Origin: Xylogone sp. PMI_703
Lineage: Eukaryota; Ascomycota; Leotiomycetes
Direction: 5' to 3'
Length of the DNA stretch: 64,000 bases
Assembly (NCBI GenBank): GCA_021399445.1
Contig: JAJTUQ010000001.1
Location: 2,604,001 to 2,668,000, forward strand
The translations under genes were made by a program, and so were the position numbers. Below the pieces are notes generated by a model, which was given only the letters and a program-made list of their open reading frames with translations, searched no databases and was not told the DNA's origin. Positions 44,932 to 58,200 of the stretch are shown here, one piece after another; position 1 is the first letter of the stretch; every line of letters begins with the position of its first letter.

Positions 44932-45552
44932 TATAATGACGCGTATTCAAATATCATCGATGATTAGAAGAGACGGACATGAGCTGCTCAAGATGGAGAG
45001 TCATCTAGAAAACAGCCGCCAGGAGAAGAGAGAAGTTAAAAGAGCATCAACAGCTCAACAGAGAAGGTGGCTATTGCCATGCACCTACCAACAACACATC
45101 CGGCGTGCTAGATGTGGCTTCCGTCTATAGCGCAACGCCATCTTTGCACGCATGTGTTTATTGATGAGATACTCCTCAATCATGCAACAACATCCACGAG
45201 AATGAAGATGGTGAAGCTCATGAAATGCCCAGACCCCTTCCGGCACTTCTCTTTCCCCTCGTGCTCGCTTCGTCGCTTCGTCGCTTCCGCCGCGATGTGA
45301 CTGGCTGGACACTCGACGCGGCCAACGCTTGATTACCCCCAAGCAGATCTCGGACAGGGCGCGTTCTCATTTGGTCGCCGGGCTCAGCGGTGTCTCCATC
45401 CAAGCACACAACCCGCCAAAGCCGCCAGGAACCCGTTCCGAACAGCAAAGCAGAGACCCTTCAGTACGACAGACGACCATACCGGTGGGAAGGTCTGGGC
45501 CTCATCCGTGGTGGACGTACGGCGTGGTACCAAGCAAAGCAAACCAGAGAGC
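44932..45552. promoter_or_regulatory. Divergent intergenic region between RTA1-like and Zn2Cys6 genes
   Basis: About 620 bp lie between two oppositely oriented start codons. The half near the regulator gene is GC-richer, with a long leader-like stretch. No specific operator can be assigned; a shared control region is plausible. Confidence 0.45.
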
Positions 45553-47370
45553 ATGGCAGACAGCAACAGCTCCGGCAGTTCGCCGGCCGATGCCCTGGCT
45601 GCTAGTGCTGGAGCTGGAGCTGCTAATGACAATGCTAATACTGCTAATGCTCCTCCCACTCAGGCCCAGCTTCTCAATACTAATAACCCTAATCTTCCAA
45701 CTGCTGCATCACAGCCGGTGGTCAAACCTCGCAGGCCCCATCACAAGAGTCGCACTGGCTGCATTCAGTGCAAGCAGCGCAAAATCAAGGTGAGCACGCC
45801 TTCTCTGTTGTTGCAGTGTAACTGCTTTGGCACTTTACTTGCCCCCCCTTGCATTGATGAATTGCCTTTTGTGGGCTTGTCTTTACCAGGCTTACTCTGC
45901 TGTGGTGCCCTCTGTGTTGCTCTGTCACGACCCAGGATGACAGCTGCGACCCCCTGACTGTACTTTTCCAATCCACTGTTGTTTGTCTTATTAGCCACAA
46001 TGTTATCGTTCGTATTTACCCTCTGGTTTCTCTTCTTATGTCGCATAGCTGTTGGAGACTTTGCATGATTCTAGGGTGGACAACTCTCCTCAATCGTGGC
46101 AATGGCCACTGCTTTCGCGACAAATCTCCATTGGAGACCTAAACATTAACCAGAGATCCCTCCGCTGATATACTTGCTACTTACAAAGTGCGACGAGACC
46201 AAACCAACCTGCAACAAGTGTGATCACTACGGTACAGCATGCTCTTACCTCCAGACCCACCCTCTGCACAGAGGTCTCACCCACGTAGACAACACTGCAG
46301 CACAGCAGAACCCAACTCCAGCTCCTAACCCCATTGGATCCAATCTTTCAGGAGGGCCGGGGCAGCTCTACGCAAACCAATCACCAAATTTCAGCCTACT
46401 CGACCTCGAAATTCTGCACTTCTGGACATCGACCAGCGCATTTGAATTCCTCGACTTCCCTTCGGGGGCGAGGGTCTTCCAGGTCAACTTCGTCCAGGAA
46501 GCCATCAACTATCCCTTTCTCATGTATGAGATATTGTCACTCTCAGCTCTTCACCTTGCCTATCTGCGACCGGATCGAGCCTCCATCTACAGGAACATAG
46601 CGACCAGTCATCATGCCACCGCTCTCTCCCTCGGCCAGGCTGAACTGCGTGGCATCAGCTCCGAAAACTGTCACGCCTGTTTCGCCTTCTCTACCATGAT
46701 CTACATCCATGCCTGGGCCTCCCAAGGTGCCGAAGGTGCTTCCAACCTCTTCTTCCGCTCCGAGTCCCTTGATGACGTTGGCATCCAGATAGTGAAGCTA
46801 CACCGTGGTGCCTTGGCCGTCATCGACGGCAACATCTTCCAATTAGTCATAAATGGTCCTCTGGGACCCTTACTTGAGGCCTGGCGCGACTTCGACAAGA
46901 TGAAAGGTAGCCAGCCGCCTCTCCCCCCTGATGAGCAACGCCACCTAGAAGCCCTGGCTGAAGCTTGGAATGCACGCTCTGCAAGACAGCTCCCACTGCC
47001 CTTACCGCACATAGAAATCCTAGAAAAGACTCTATTCACGCTGAAAATGGTGTTCAGTCTATCAGCTTACAACCGCGAAATCAGCAGTCTTTCGTCAGCT
47101 ATTTCCTGGTTGACCATGATTCCAGACGAATTTATTGCCTTGGTGGAGCAGAAGATTCCGGAGGCATTGTTACTAGTGGCAACATACTGCGTCTTGCTCA
47201 AACGTGTGGAGTATATGTGGTGGGTAAAAGGCAAGTCGAGGTACCTTTTAGAGAGGGTCTTAGCCGAGCTGGGACAAGGGTGGGAAAGATGGACTTATTG
47301 GCCCATCGAAGAAGTTCTGCGTCCCGTTCAGGGAACTCAGGGAACTCTAGGACCAAATAGCTGGGTATGA
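45553..47370 (+). CDS. Zn2Cys6 transcription factor, Upc2/sterol-regulator-like
   Basis: Exons 45553-45789 and 46189-47370 give about 472 residues. The binuclear zinc cluster is complete, C-x2-C-x6-C-x6-C-x2-C-x6-C, beginning GCIQCKQRKIK and ending CDHYGTACSY. The intron splits it between the second and third parts. After a linker comes FSLLDLEILHFWTSTSAFEF and a helical C-terminal domain, the layout of the Upc2/Ecm22-like group, in which the C-terminus senses sterol. Many fungal paralogues of this group have other, unknown targets. The intron is 399 nt, far longer than the others here; its ends are GTGAGC and ACAAAG. The in-frame ATG at 45553 is preferred. The N-terminal 60 residues are Ala/Asn-rich and disordered. 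The gene stands divergent to the RTA1-family gene. Confidence 0.87.
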
Positions 47371-48380
47371 GTGAGGCCCCGGCCGAGCGTAGACTGAGAA
47401 AAGCGCTACGTATCCATGGACAGTTCGAAAATCTTACGGAAGAGGAATAATTTTCGAATCAGCTGGGGGATTATGGGGAGACAAGTTCCCCGTTACGTCT
47501 ACGATTATCATATAATGAGGAAGAAGCCAAGGGGAAAAAGTTTGGGTTATAAAAGTAATGAAATCTGAAGAAGATTTCCGTGATATGATATAGCAAGGAG
47601 AAAGAAACTGTAAAAGTCAATTATGGGAAACTTTGGGATTGTGTATTGATTAGAGAACTGGAGTATATAGAATAGTAATCTTCCCTTTTTTCCATGGAAG
47701 CTTTATATATATAAAAATGCATTGACACTTGAAAGGATCTTCTCTACAGTTTCCTCTCGTCTGTAGACTGATATAAAAGAAAATTACTGGTTCGGACACA
47801 GCACTTGATATAACAAAGAGAATGCACGGGACGAGTTTCACTCACATGTAATAAGAACCATAGATCACTCTCAGTATATGCATTGTTCCTGGGGATTTCA
47901 ATTATATTACAATTCCAAGACCTTTCAAGGCCGGCGGCTATAGAGCACGCTAACACGAGCCTCGACTTTTCAAAGGAGTAAGGGAACTAACTGTATAACA
48001 CAAAATAATAGGACTGCAAGTGACGACCCTGAGAGCGCCGTAATGGTAACACGGTCAGGTCAACTCGGGTCAGGTCTAAAGCAAGGAAAGGGTTGTTGGC
48101 CTGGTAATGGTGGGTTTCATGTCACTGCATTACCGGGAGAGACGTAGAGCCTTAGCAGCATGAACTCTTTTGACATTTGGTATCTATCTTTTTGTTGAGT
48201 TTCTGGAAAAGAAAGGAATACTTTTTGGGTGCGTAATAGGTTTTCTCCCATTATATATGCATAGTTTTAGCAAGAAAGAGGTATATATCCAATAATATTT
48301 ATATGCTCGAAGCGAGCTCTAATAAGATCCAGAGTCCTGGGTAGCCGACTGTACCATTTCATTTTAGAATTACAAGCCTC
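47371..48380. other. Non-coding region between convergent genes
   Basis: The 3' flanks of the Zn2Cys6 gene and the TFIP11-like gene meet here. AT-rich, with no supported frame. Confidence 0.55.
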
Positions 48381-51122
48381 TCATTTAACATTGTACCATG
48401 CCATCTCTAATAACGCGTCCCTAGCATCCTCGTTCTCCCAATTGATTAGAATATCCGCCCCCTTCTTTGTAATAGCATACAAGTTATCCCCCTTAAAGTA
48501 CACCAACGTACCATTCTTGCCGTTTCCAGCTGCTGTAATACGAAACAAAGGTCCTGCAGCGTGAAGGACTTTCTTCTCCGGCAAGAACTGAAGATCGTTT
48601 TCGATGCACCAGTCGTCCAGTTTGTTTCTGATTGTAAGAGGCTCTTCAACGGTCGGGGCAGCCTGCCTCGCTGGAGTCGGCGGAGCAGACGGTGCCGCGG
48701 AGGAATCTTCGGGTACAGGGTGCTGCAATAACGACGGAGCTGGTAGATCAGTCTTGACTTTGGCACCAAGATCGAGAGCCTGTTCAATCATTTCGTGACC
48801 CTTTTCAAACTCCTTTTGGATAGATGGGAGATCCTTAATAATATCAGGAAAGACTTCGTCGCGCCACCACTCAAACCATTGGCCAATCTCCTCATTTGGT
48901 CCTACAACCGTGAGCCATTGGTATAGAACGTTGTGCCACATTGGGAAAACGGTATCAACAATAACTTGTGCTACGACACGAGGCTTAAGGATATCCTGCC
49001 ATGCGAAGATTCCTTGTAATGCCGCCATGTAGGGTGATTGATCATTAGGATCAACCTGGAAGTGTCGTTCATCCCGCAAGAATCTTGCCATGCTAGGTAA
49101 TACATGGTTCATAATTAGCGGCGTCCATTGATCATTACTGGAGCTTGGGCGGAGAACATCCTTCCATCGCTCGAAACCTGGAATAACGCCTCGACTGAAA
49201 TCCCAGTGATCGATGAGCTGTCGGAATTTCCTCTTCACATCACTAACTAAACCAGTAGAGCTCTTGGGGTCAGCGTGGTGAGCTGGAAGATACTGCAACC
49301 AGGGAAACAGCCAAAAATGTGGGAGGTCGCTCTTGTGGTGTTTCCTTGGCTTCCACGCGGAAACAGCTTCATCCAGCTTTGTAATAACAGTCTGTTCAAG
49401 GATTTGCGAGAGAACAAAAGGTGGGATTAGTCCTTCCCAGACATCTAAAAGCGTCTGTAATGGTGCGGGGTTATGTACGTCCCAATCTCGATTTATCGCT
49501 GAGACAACTTTCGGGAATACCACTTTGTATATCATACTTTCGTAAGGCGTCGTAGACTTGAACCGACTTCGATGCAAGTCATGGGAAAACTCACTGCCAC
49601 TCTTCATAACAGCCTTATTATCGGATGTTGCTCCGATAACATGACGAATGTTAGATAACGCAGGTGCTATTCCATTGAGCTTGGGCTCTTCCAGGGGTTG
49701 CCAGCCTTCGGCAGCCTGTCGTAAAAATGGATACACGGCAGCCACCGCGATATTCGAAAGCTCGGTACTAATCGACGACAAATCAAGGCTCTCTGCATCT
49801 GTTAGAGCTTCGATTACTGGGTCCCATTGTCCATTCTTAGCAGCATCAGATATTCCTTGTACAGTATCTGAAAAAGCTTTCATCTGATCAAACTGGCGCT
49901 GCTTCTCTTCCAGCTCCTGGCGTTCTTGGATTATCTGCATTTCAACATACGCTTTTCGTTCCTCCAAATTCTTCCACTCTTCAACAAACGCTGATAGATC
50001 GTTTTGAGCTCTCCGTGCTAGTTTTCTGTTTTCGGCTTGTTCAACCGTCTCCATACCAGCTGTTGGCGTCAGAAGTCCAGATGTCGAGGTTAGCAGCCGC
50101 TGGCCCGGGCCTGTCATATCAAGAATGGGTGCGAATGCATCGGGAATTTGTAAACCGGGTGCTGCTTTCTGCATTTCTTCAACAGTGCGGAATTTAGGCT
50201 TAGGAGCTCTTCTCGGTGTGCTTGTTCCACTATCTGTCCCACTCGTCTTTTGTTTTCGCCGCTGCTTCTTCCTCTCCTCATCTGAATCTTCGTATACTTC
50301 GCCTCTTAATTTTGCTTGACGCTTCTCCTCTTCTTTCTCCTGCTTAGTCTTCTCTGCAACAGCTCCAAGTCCCACACCTTGTGGTCGCAGTTGTACCTCA
50401 ATAACTCCACTTCGACCTTGCCCCTCCTTTCCTAGACCTTGTCCCTCTTTGTAACCCATCTTTGCCATCATTCTTGCAGCGAATGAATTAGCATTGGGCG
50501 CACCTCCCTTCCCACGTCCCTTGGTAGAAGTTGGGGTTGAGAAAGCACTAGGTCGAGAAATCCGGGGAGTAGATATTTCTTGTTCTTGAACTTTGAGGAC
50601 CGGGACATTTGCGGAAGATGGTACGAAACCTCGTCCTAAAGGAGTTGCGCCTTTTTGAAAAGATATCGGTTTGCTCGGTGCGGGGCTTTGAAAGCCCAAC
50701 CCTTTTGCACCAAGCCCAAGTCCAGCTCGAAAATCATAGGCTTGTTCTTCATCCTCATCAGCTTGCATCTCCAGATCCTGAGCTTCATCATCATCTCGCG
50801 TAGTCGTTTCCTGCTCTTCATCTTCTTCCTCATCCTCATCTGATTGGGTGTGTCCCTTGGGTACAAAGGACATGCCTTTTTGCCTCAAGTTCTTCTGCTT
50901 CCATCTTCTCCCTGGGCCTTCATCTTCACTCTCTGATCCAAAAATTCCAAGCGCAGCACTTTCTTTCGCATCGCGGCCAGTTCGTCGCCGTTTACGAGGG
51001 TTATAATCTGCAAATTCATCTGCATTCGGATCAGCTGAAGGGTGCAAGAAATCATCATTCTCATCGCCTGAAGAATCCGAGGAAGAACCCTCTCTTGCAA
51101 AAGCATACATGCTGGATGACAT
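48381..51122 (-). CDS. G-patch splicing factor, TFIP11/Ntr1 (Spp382) homologue
   Basis: A single uninterrupted frame of 913 residues. The N-terminal 130 residues are acidic and disordered with a basic KRRRTGR patch. The G-patch lies at about 210-255 (ARMMAKMGYKEGQGLGKEGQ). A coiled coil at about 360-420 contains QIIQERQELEEKQRQFDQM. The rest is the GCFC-type helical domain with SRGVIPGFERWKDVL and a conserved C-terminus ending with NWENEDARDALLEMAWYNV. Human TFIP11 and yeast Ntr1 use the G-patch to activate the DEAH helicase Prp43 and release the intron-lariat spliceosome. Length and domain order match the family; nuclear. The ATG at 51122 is the first in frame; a second Met at residue 5 is also possible. 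No introns, unusual among neighbours but common for this gene type. Confidence 0.92.
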   Translation of the reverse strand: MSSSMYAFAREGSSSDSSGDENDDFLHPSADPNADEFADYNPRKRRRTGRDAKESAALGIFGSESEDEGPGRRWKQKNLRQKGMSFVPKGHTQSDEDEEEDEEQETTTRDDDEAQDLEMQADEDEEQAYDFRAGLGLGAKGLGFQSPAPSKPISFQKGATPLGRGFVPSSANVPVLKVQEQEISTPRISRPSAFSTPTSTKGRGKGGAPNANSFAARMMAKMGYKEGQGLGKEGQGRSGVIEVQLRPQGVGLGAVAEKTKQEKEEEKRQAKLRGEVYEDSDEERKKQRRKQKTSGTDSGTSTPRRAPKPKFRTVEEMQKAAPGLQIPDAFAPILDMTGPGQRLLTSTSGLLTPTAGMETVEQAENRKLARRAQNDLSAFVEEWKNLEERKAYVEMQIIQERQELEEKQRQFDQMKAFSDTVQGISDAAKNGQWDPVIEALTDAESLDLSSISTELSNIAVAAVYPFLRQAAEGWQPLEEPKLNGIAPALSNIRHVIGATSDNKAVMKSGSEFSHDLHRSRFKSTTPYESMIYKVVFPKVVSAINRDWDVHNPAPLQTLLDVWEGLIPPFVLSQILEQTVITKLDEAVSAWKPRKHHKSDLPHFWLFPWLQYLPAHHADPKSSTGLVSDVKRKFRQLIDHWDFSRGVIPGFERWKDVLRPSSSNDQWTPLIMNHVLPSMARFLRDERHFQVDPNDQSPYMAALQGIFAWQDILKPRVVAQVIVDTVFPMWHNVLYQWLTVVGPNEEIGQWFEWWRDEVFPDIIKDLPSIQKEFEKGHEMIEQALDLGAKVKTDLPAPSLLQHPVPEDSSAAPSAPPTPARQAAPTVEEPLTIRNKLDDWCIENDLQFLPEKKVLHAAGPLFRITAAGNGKNGTLVYFKGDNLYAITKKGADILINWENEDARDALLEMAWYNVK

Positions 51123-52346
51123 TTTGTCCCGAAAGAGGCGTCTCGCGAGGAGATGATAATTCTACATCAAGCCCGTCATAAATCTGTATGCGATTACTGA
51201 TCCCTGCAGGCTTGACGGGTAGGCTAACCTTAATTTATGTCACGTGCTAAATCCACAATATGACTTAGACCTCAGTAAACAAATACGGAACAGTAAGTTA
51301 ATGTACTGAATTCCACTTGGATGAAAATATTGGCCTATTTATTGATGAATTTAAAGTTAGTTAATCTGGTCTAGTGTGGATGGGCAATTGAAGGCACAAA
51401 TGCACGGCATTCAATCATATGCTCATAACCATGACTTTCGGCTCTCCAGGTGCTTCATATTCTAGCGGTTTGATCATTTTCAGGAGATAGGAGCTCTCAT
51501 CCATCGAATGAGGCGAGGCATATTGTACTCAATCTACATGACCTCGAGTAGTCTTGACAATAGTATTCCGTAGACATCTGCCAAATCCGAAGCGTTTCTT
51601 CCCGACTTGCCAGGTTCAGTTCACCTGTCGCCAGGTACAAATATCAATCACCGAACATGCAGGTAGCAAGTACACTATCCAATGTTAAAATTTGAATATT
51701 TATAATTGTAAGGCTGAATGCTGGGAGCACAACCCATTTCGAGGATATCTCAGGTCGCTCTAATTATCTCGTGCACATTTTCGTCATTGCCATGTTAAGC
51801 CATACCCCTGACCATATCAGAGCACGCGCCGACTGACGCATTCTGCAGGGGTATCACTGTAGTTACCGGTTAAGCAAATTTAACGACGACATCAACAACA
51901 CATTGCATATCGAAGATAGACCCAACGACACTCTGCAAAAGCAAGCAGACGAACGGTATCGGGTATTTCGAGACCATATATTGTCAATATTGGAACCCGA
52001 CCAGCATAATATTCTCAGGGACCTGTCTCGCTGGAGGAACCGGGCAATACACGATATTCGCGCATCAGATTTGCGCCCCTCTATTGGTACGCAACACCCA
52101 ACCTTATCAACAGAGAAATTCTCCTATAGGAATTCCGGATTCATATTCTCTTGTATTCTTGCCCATTCATCCCCTTAGAGTCAGCCCATCTCTTGTGAGA
52201 TCGTGGCGAATCCCCTCCTCCACCTCTTTGTCTCCCGTCAGGCATCAAATCATTCCTGCACTTCAACACACGTCGCAAGCTAACCTTATATACGACAGAC
52301 CAAGACTCGCATCCGATATTTGTTACACTAATTGGAATCAACCATT
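51123..52346. other. Divergent promoter region between TFIP11-like and Stu2-like genes
   Basis: About 1.2 kb between two start codons facing away from each other. A 91-codon plus-strand frame at 51903-52178 has some protein-like composition but no recognisable domain and no clear start, so it is left uncalled; it may lie in the leader of the Stu2-like gene. Confidence 0.5.
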
Positions 52347-55256
52347 ATGGGGGACCAGGAGGAGGACTACAGTTCCTTACCGTTGACGGATAGATGGGTG
52401 CACAAGGTGATTCACCAAGCCTTGAACAGTCGCTTTTTGCAGCTAGACTAACATCTTCTTGTCTTAAAAGATATGGAAAGTCCGAAAAAGCGCGTACGAG
52501 GATGCCGCAAAACAATTTGAGCGCACAGCAGATGAAAGCGACCCGGCATTCAGGCCATTCTTACAAGATCCAGGATTATGGAAGGGTGCGGTAGCAGATT
52601 CAAACGTTGCTGCGCAACAAGAAGGTATCGCAGCATTATGTGCATTCCTCAAATTTGGTGGCCGCGATCAATGCACTAGGTAAGTTTGCTTTGGTATAAA
52701 AATAAGCCTCAGCTACTAACATGGATTCTCCAGAACGAGAGGTCAAACAATCACACCTCTGGTGGAGAAGGGTCTATCATCAACGAGAGCTGCAACCAAA
52801 GCCTCTGCCCTGGAAGCTATTCTACTGTATATAGAGTTGGATGTCCCAGGGCCTATTATCGAAGATCTCCTTCCCGCTCTCTCGAATAAACAGCCAAAAA
52901 TCGTAGCTGCAACACTTGCGGCATTGACAGCCATTTTTCACAACTACGGCTGCAAAACAGCTGACCCAAAACCAGTGCTGAAAATATTACCGAAACCTTT
53001 TGGCCATGCAGACAAAAATGTTCGTGCTGAAGCAACCAATTTGGCAATTGAGTTTTACCGGTGGTTAAGGGAAGCTATGAAACCTATGTTCTGGGGAGAC
53101 CTCAAACCAACGCAGCAGACTGAAATGGAGGCACAATTTGAGAAGATTAAATCAGAACCAGCACCAAAACAAGAACGGTTCCTTCGATCACAGCAAGAGC
53201 AAATGGCTCGAGCACCACCTCCCGGAGAAGATGGTGCGGAAGAAGGGGAGGAGGAAGGTGGAGATGATGCAGTTGAGATTGATGCATTTGATCTCGCAGA
53301 ACCTCAAGAAGTCCTAAGTAAAGTACCAGGGAATTTCTCTGAGCAGTTAGCGTCATCGAAATGGAAAGAACGAAAAGAAGCCGTAGATGCTTTATACATC
53401 ATCATAAACGTTCCAAGGGTGAAAGATGGCGATTACGGCGAGATTGTCAGAGGGCTAGCCAAGTGCATGAAAGATGCAAATATCGCTGTTGTCACTCAAG
53501 CTGCCCAGTGTATTGAGGTTCTTGCTAAAGCATTGCGCAAGTCTTTCGCAAAATACCGATCAATTGTGACAGGCCCAATCATGGAGCGACTCAAAGAGAA
53601 GAAAGCCTCAGTTGCAGACGCCCTCGGGGCAGCATTAGACCAGGTCTTTCTTGCAACTAGCCTATCAGAATGCTTAGAAGAAGTACTAGAATTCTTAAAG
53701 CACAAGAACCCACAAGTCAAAGAGGGCACAATGAAGTTCTTAGTCAGATGCCTGAGGACTACCAGAGATGCTCCAACAAAACAGGAAGTTGCTTCAATTG
53801 CAGAGTCAGCGAAGAAGTTACTTTCGGAATCCAGTGAGATTCTACGATCTGGTGGTGCTGAAATCTTAGGTACGGTTATGAAGATTATGGGTGAGCGTGC
53901 TATGAACCCCTACCTTGAAGGTCTAGACGACATTAGGAAGGCCAAGATAAAGGAATTCTTTGATACTGCTGAGGTTAAAGCCAAAGACAAACCAAAGGCA
54001 CCTCCGCCTGCAGCTCCTCGTGCTGCGCCAGCAGGTGGGCCCAAAAAGCCAGCCACAAAAAAACCAGCGGGAGCTCCAGCAAAGAAGGCACCTCCAGCAG
54101 CAGCCCCAGCACAGGAAACATTACCACCACAGCCAACAGCAAAGAGCGCCCCAGCTTCAAAATTGGGTTCCAAGCCCGCACCAATTGCAACCACAGCAGC
54201 AGGTGGTTTGAAAGCGCCCTTGAAACGAGCATTACCTGGTCCAGGTGGTGCTGCACCACCATCCGGTCTTGTATCACCTCGACGAGCAGTAGCACAAGCT
54301 CCTCCACCAGTGGAAGAAATTGCCCCACCCCAACCTCAGCCTCCCCGTTTAGGTCTTGGACGCGGTCTGGCTGGCCGCTCACTTGCCAAACCAGGAGCAC
54401 CAGCTGCTCCGCCAACAAGTCTCTCCATGTCGCCGCCTCCTGATTCTGGGCTAACAGCATTGGAACGAGCCGAACTTGAAGAGCTCCGTCTTGACAAGGA
54501 ACGTCTCACTCGCCAAACGGAGGAACTACGTCAAGAACGCTCGCGGTTAAACTCAGAGGTACAGGAACTCAAGAACCAAAATGCACAGCTTATCGAAGAT
54601 CATACTAGAGACGTCTTATCGATCAAGGCCAAGGAGACACAATTAGTCCGGGCCAGGTCAGATTGCGAGGCGGCTGAGGCAATGTGTGGGCAGCTACGGA
54701 GAGAAATGGAAAGACTAAAACGAGCATTAACTGCAGCCGAGCGAGTCAACAGTCCGCCAGCGATATTAACAAGCCCAACTCGAGATATCAATGGGGATGA
54801 CATATATCGTGACCATGGCCTCTATGGCGGGGCAGGAGATATGACCAGGTCAAATTCGAATCCCCGCTCCCGCATGGCTTACAGCTCAACTCTTGGGGAT
54901 GAGAAAGAAAATGGTGGCGACCACTTGACAAGCCATTATGGACGCAGCAAGCTAAGTCCTAGTATAGAGAGGAGTGGGAGGACCAGTGCCGCAAGTAATA
55001 GTGGAAGAGACAGTCCTGCCAGTGATCTTTACAGGAGTGACAGGCTACGACCAGGAAGTGGTATGGATGGAAATAGAAGTGAGGCCAGCGCGCAGGGTGT
55101 GGAGAGCTGGAAACGAGCTGCTGAGGTTACCAGTGCACTGAAAGCGAAGATAGAACTGATGAAGGTAGTGTTCATTCACTTTACTCACGACTAAGTTAAA
55201 CCTCTACTAATATTCAACAGGCAAAACAGGCCAGACAAGGCATATCCCGTTCATGA
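52347..55256 (+). CDS. XMAP215/Stu2/Alp14-type microtubule polymerase
   Basis: Four exons (52347-52406, 52471-52679, 52734-55164, 55221-55256) encode 911 residues. Exon 1 gives MGDQEEDYSSLPLTDRWVHK. Two TOG domains of HEAT repeats follow, at about 10-230 (with RTRGQTITPLVEKGLSSTRA) and about 285-510 (with SSKWKERKEAVDALYIII and MGERAMNPYLEGLDDIRKAK). A basic Ala/Pro/Lys linker at about 510-660 binds the microtubule lattice. A coiled coil at about 665-750 (ELEELRLDKERLTRQTEELR) should form the dimer, as in other two-TOG fungal members. TOG domains deliver tubulin to plus ends and kinetochores. The last exon adds a 12-codon tail (AKQARQGISRS). Length is in the range of yeast Stu2 and fission-yeast Alp14. 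No defects. Confidence 0.93.
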
Positions 55257-58200
55257 AGGGGGTCTCCATTCCTTAACTAAGATGTTGTAATACAGTATTA
55301 CATGAAAGCATTTCAGGCGAACAGTGATTACGGGTTGGGAATTGATATCCATTTCTGTTTTGGGAGGTAGGGGGTCTGGCCACACATCGTTGCTTGTCCG
55401 GGGATTAGGACATGGGAATTTTTAACTTTAACAACCGCAACACACGAATATTACAATATATTCATAATTAATATTGAACGCGAATGAGCTAGGACGGAGT
55501 TAAATGCAATTAATTGTGTGACACTCGTATTTCAATCCATTGGACAATTTTAATCTAGACAGTAAAGGACTACTTGTACATGCAGCAGCAGTAGCGGCAG
55601 GCGTAATACGAGCGCCATATGCACAAGTTTACGGTCCTGTGTAACATTACCCGTATGCTCGACTACGTGTTTCTTGCCTATGGCATCTCGACCCTGCGCA
55701 CACCCATGCCTTGTGTAATGGGACCCAGCATGACGTCTGCCAAAGGAAAGGGGGAGGAGCACGGCATGCACGTCATGCAAGGAGTTTGGTGATAGCTGAG
55801 TAATGTGACACGCCAGTTTTGTGTGATGTCTGATGCCAGTGGTTTTCTCGGTTTCTTACGCAAGGAGAGATTGCATGGTATAGTATGCAAGAAGTACCTG
55901 TTACAAGAAAGAGAACAAAGAGAGGGAGCGTAACTTAAAAAAAAGGCCTGGCCCGTCAGAGAAAACGTAATGGAGCCTTATTTTCATCTTTTCTTTTTAT
56001 TACAGGATGTTCGGAAGGGGCACAATGGAGAGAAGCAAGAGAGCTACACAGCAAACTAACTGTAATTGTTTAGTCCTCGGTGGGAAGAAAAGAGGAAATC
56101 CGGAAAAAGGAAAATATGGCATGTTCCAAACCCATGGTAACGAGGAAAATCAAGAAAGAGAGAAAAATGACTCCCTTTCCCCTCTGGATATCGCAACCAT
56201 TACGGTAAATATTCCAGCCAATTGCCAAAATCGAATAATATCAACCACAAGCCTCAAGGTAGCAATAGAGTGCCACCAACGAAAATCAATAGATAAATGG
56301 AAAAAACGACTTACCATTCAACATACCTTACCTTTCACTGGAATAGGAAAGTAAAATCTACTCACGCCTCACTCACACACACAGAAGCAGGCACACACAC
56401 ATATCATCTTCCACCCCTCACCTCATCCCCAAAGTTCTGGACCCAGACCCAGAACCACAACCACAACCACAGCCAGAGGGCGCCATCGCCATCCATCGCC
56501 CAGCCACTGCCACTGCAGAACCAAGGAAATTAAATTCCGCAAGGCGCAACGATCCGAGGGCTCAGGGCCCAGGGCGGGGGGGAAGTTCGAAGGCGATCCC
56601 CGCGCGGCGTCGAAGTGCCTCGATTCGAAATACAGGGTCCCTGTGTGTCCTGAGCTTTTTGCTGGGTTCCTCGATTCTTGCATCTGAGGCTTGCGCCGGG
56701 GAAGAGGGATCCGGTAGCTATGCGCATGAGTGGCTTGGATTCGTACTGTAACTCGATCGAAGGGATCTGAGCGGTCTGACCTGTCGATGTACAAGTGAAG
56801 TAGGGGAACATTAGGATACGGATGGGGGCCGGGCAGAGGGTTCTAGATCTGCTGGTTTATTTTTGTTATCGGTTGAAGGGGTTTGGGTGGTTTGTAGATG
56901 GATTGGTTGGTCGGTTGGAGAAGGCGATGTGTGGAGAAGGGATCGGATCTAACAGGTCGGCTTAAGGCTAGCCCCCGGAAGAAATATTGGAGAGGGCGCA
57001 GCGGCCTAGAGAGCTTGGTACAGTACAACGCAACTGTAGATTGGCGATTTCTTGGTGTTTAATTTTTGCTTTCTTCAGAGCATATCGCGGTTCCAGCGGT
57101 TAACTGGATTTTTTTCTTGGGAACCATCAGCTTCTGCAGAGGCCTTCGTTATTTTGATCTCCAGGGGCTGTCATGACCGCCGGCTGCGCAATGCAGGACA
57201 ATCAAAGTCACGGTGCCATTGCCATACAGCCGGTGACTGCAGGACTGCTTTGCTCAACCATTCATCTCGGACCAACTGTCTTCTCAACTGCGACTCTGTA
57301 GGGAACTCGTAAGCTGTAGGTGGTATTCTGAAGGTGTCATTACCTTTATGAGTCTATCATTTGTCATTCTGTCCACATACCGTCCACCATCAACCACAAT
57401 ATCCCATAAAGTCATCCTCGCTTTGCTTACGTTGAAAAGAGGTAGAATTGCTGGGATGAAAGGGGTTGCTAGCTATTCAAACCATAGACGGAAGCTCCCG
57501 TGTCAGCCCAATCCTCCACAGAGTAGCCTTCGGTACTAGACCCCAGCTTTTGACGCATAAGATCATAGGGCTGGCTATTGCTTTTGCTCCATGTTCTCGG
57601 CTTCGCCTCTTGGTTTTTGTTTTTTGCTGGTACGCGATGGCTTAGAAAAAGGAAATCCGTCCCAAGTGACCTGATGCTACGAGGATGAACCCTTCACTCA
57701 GGTGAGACATTAAAAAAAGGTAAAAATGTGAGATATGAAATAGCCCGTAAGAGGTAGGTTGCATTGTTGATTTATTCGTTCCAGCTAATATCAGATTATC
57801 AGCTTTAAAACCGGAGTAACATAGCGTCATAGGTTAAGAAGTACCTATTCCTCACTTTGGCTGAACGAGGCCCTCGGCACTATACCGAGAATGGAAGATC
57901 AGATAAGCACCTGTAGAACGAGTTGGACCAGAGCGTCCCGTGTGCTAATGCGCCGATCGACAGGATCTAGGCCTTGTCCTCATTGAAGCTATGAGAGAAG
58001 AGAAGAGAGTGAAGAGAGTGAAGAGAAAAAAGATGGAGTATGAGGAGCCTATGAAAATGCTTGAGATACGAAGGTACCTGGAAACAGGATTCCAAATCGG
58101 CTCGATCTGCCCCTGGTAACAAATAAGAGGGCGTTTTCAATGGGAGAACGCAACCAGTAAGAAAATTCAAAATTCCAAAAGATCGAATTTCACAACCGGG

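Noticed and set aside
51903..52178. 91-codon frame upstream of the Stu2-like gene
   Set aside because: Part of it looks protein-like, but there is no known domain, good start or neighbouring exon; it may be leader sequence.
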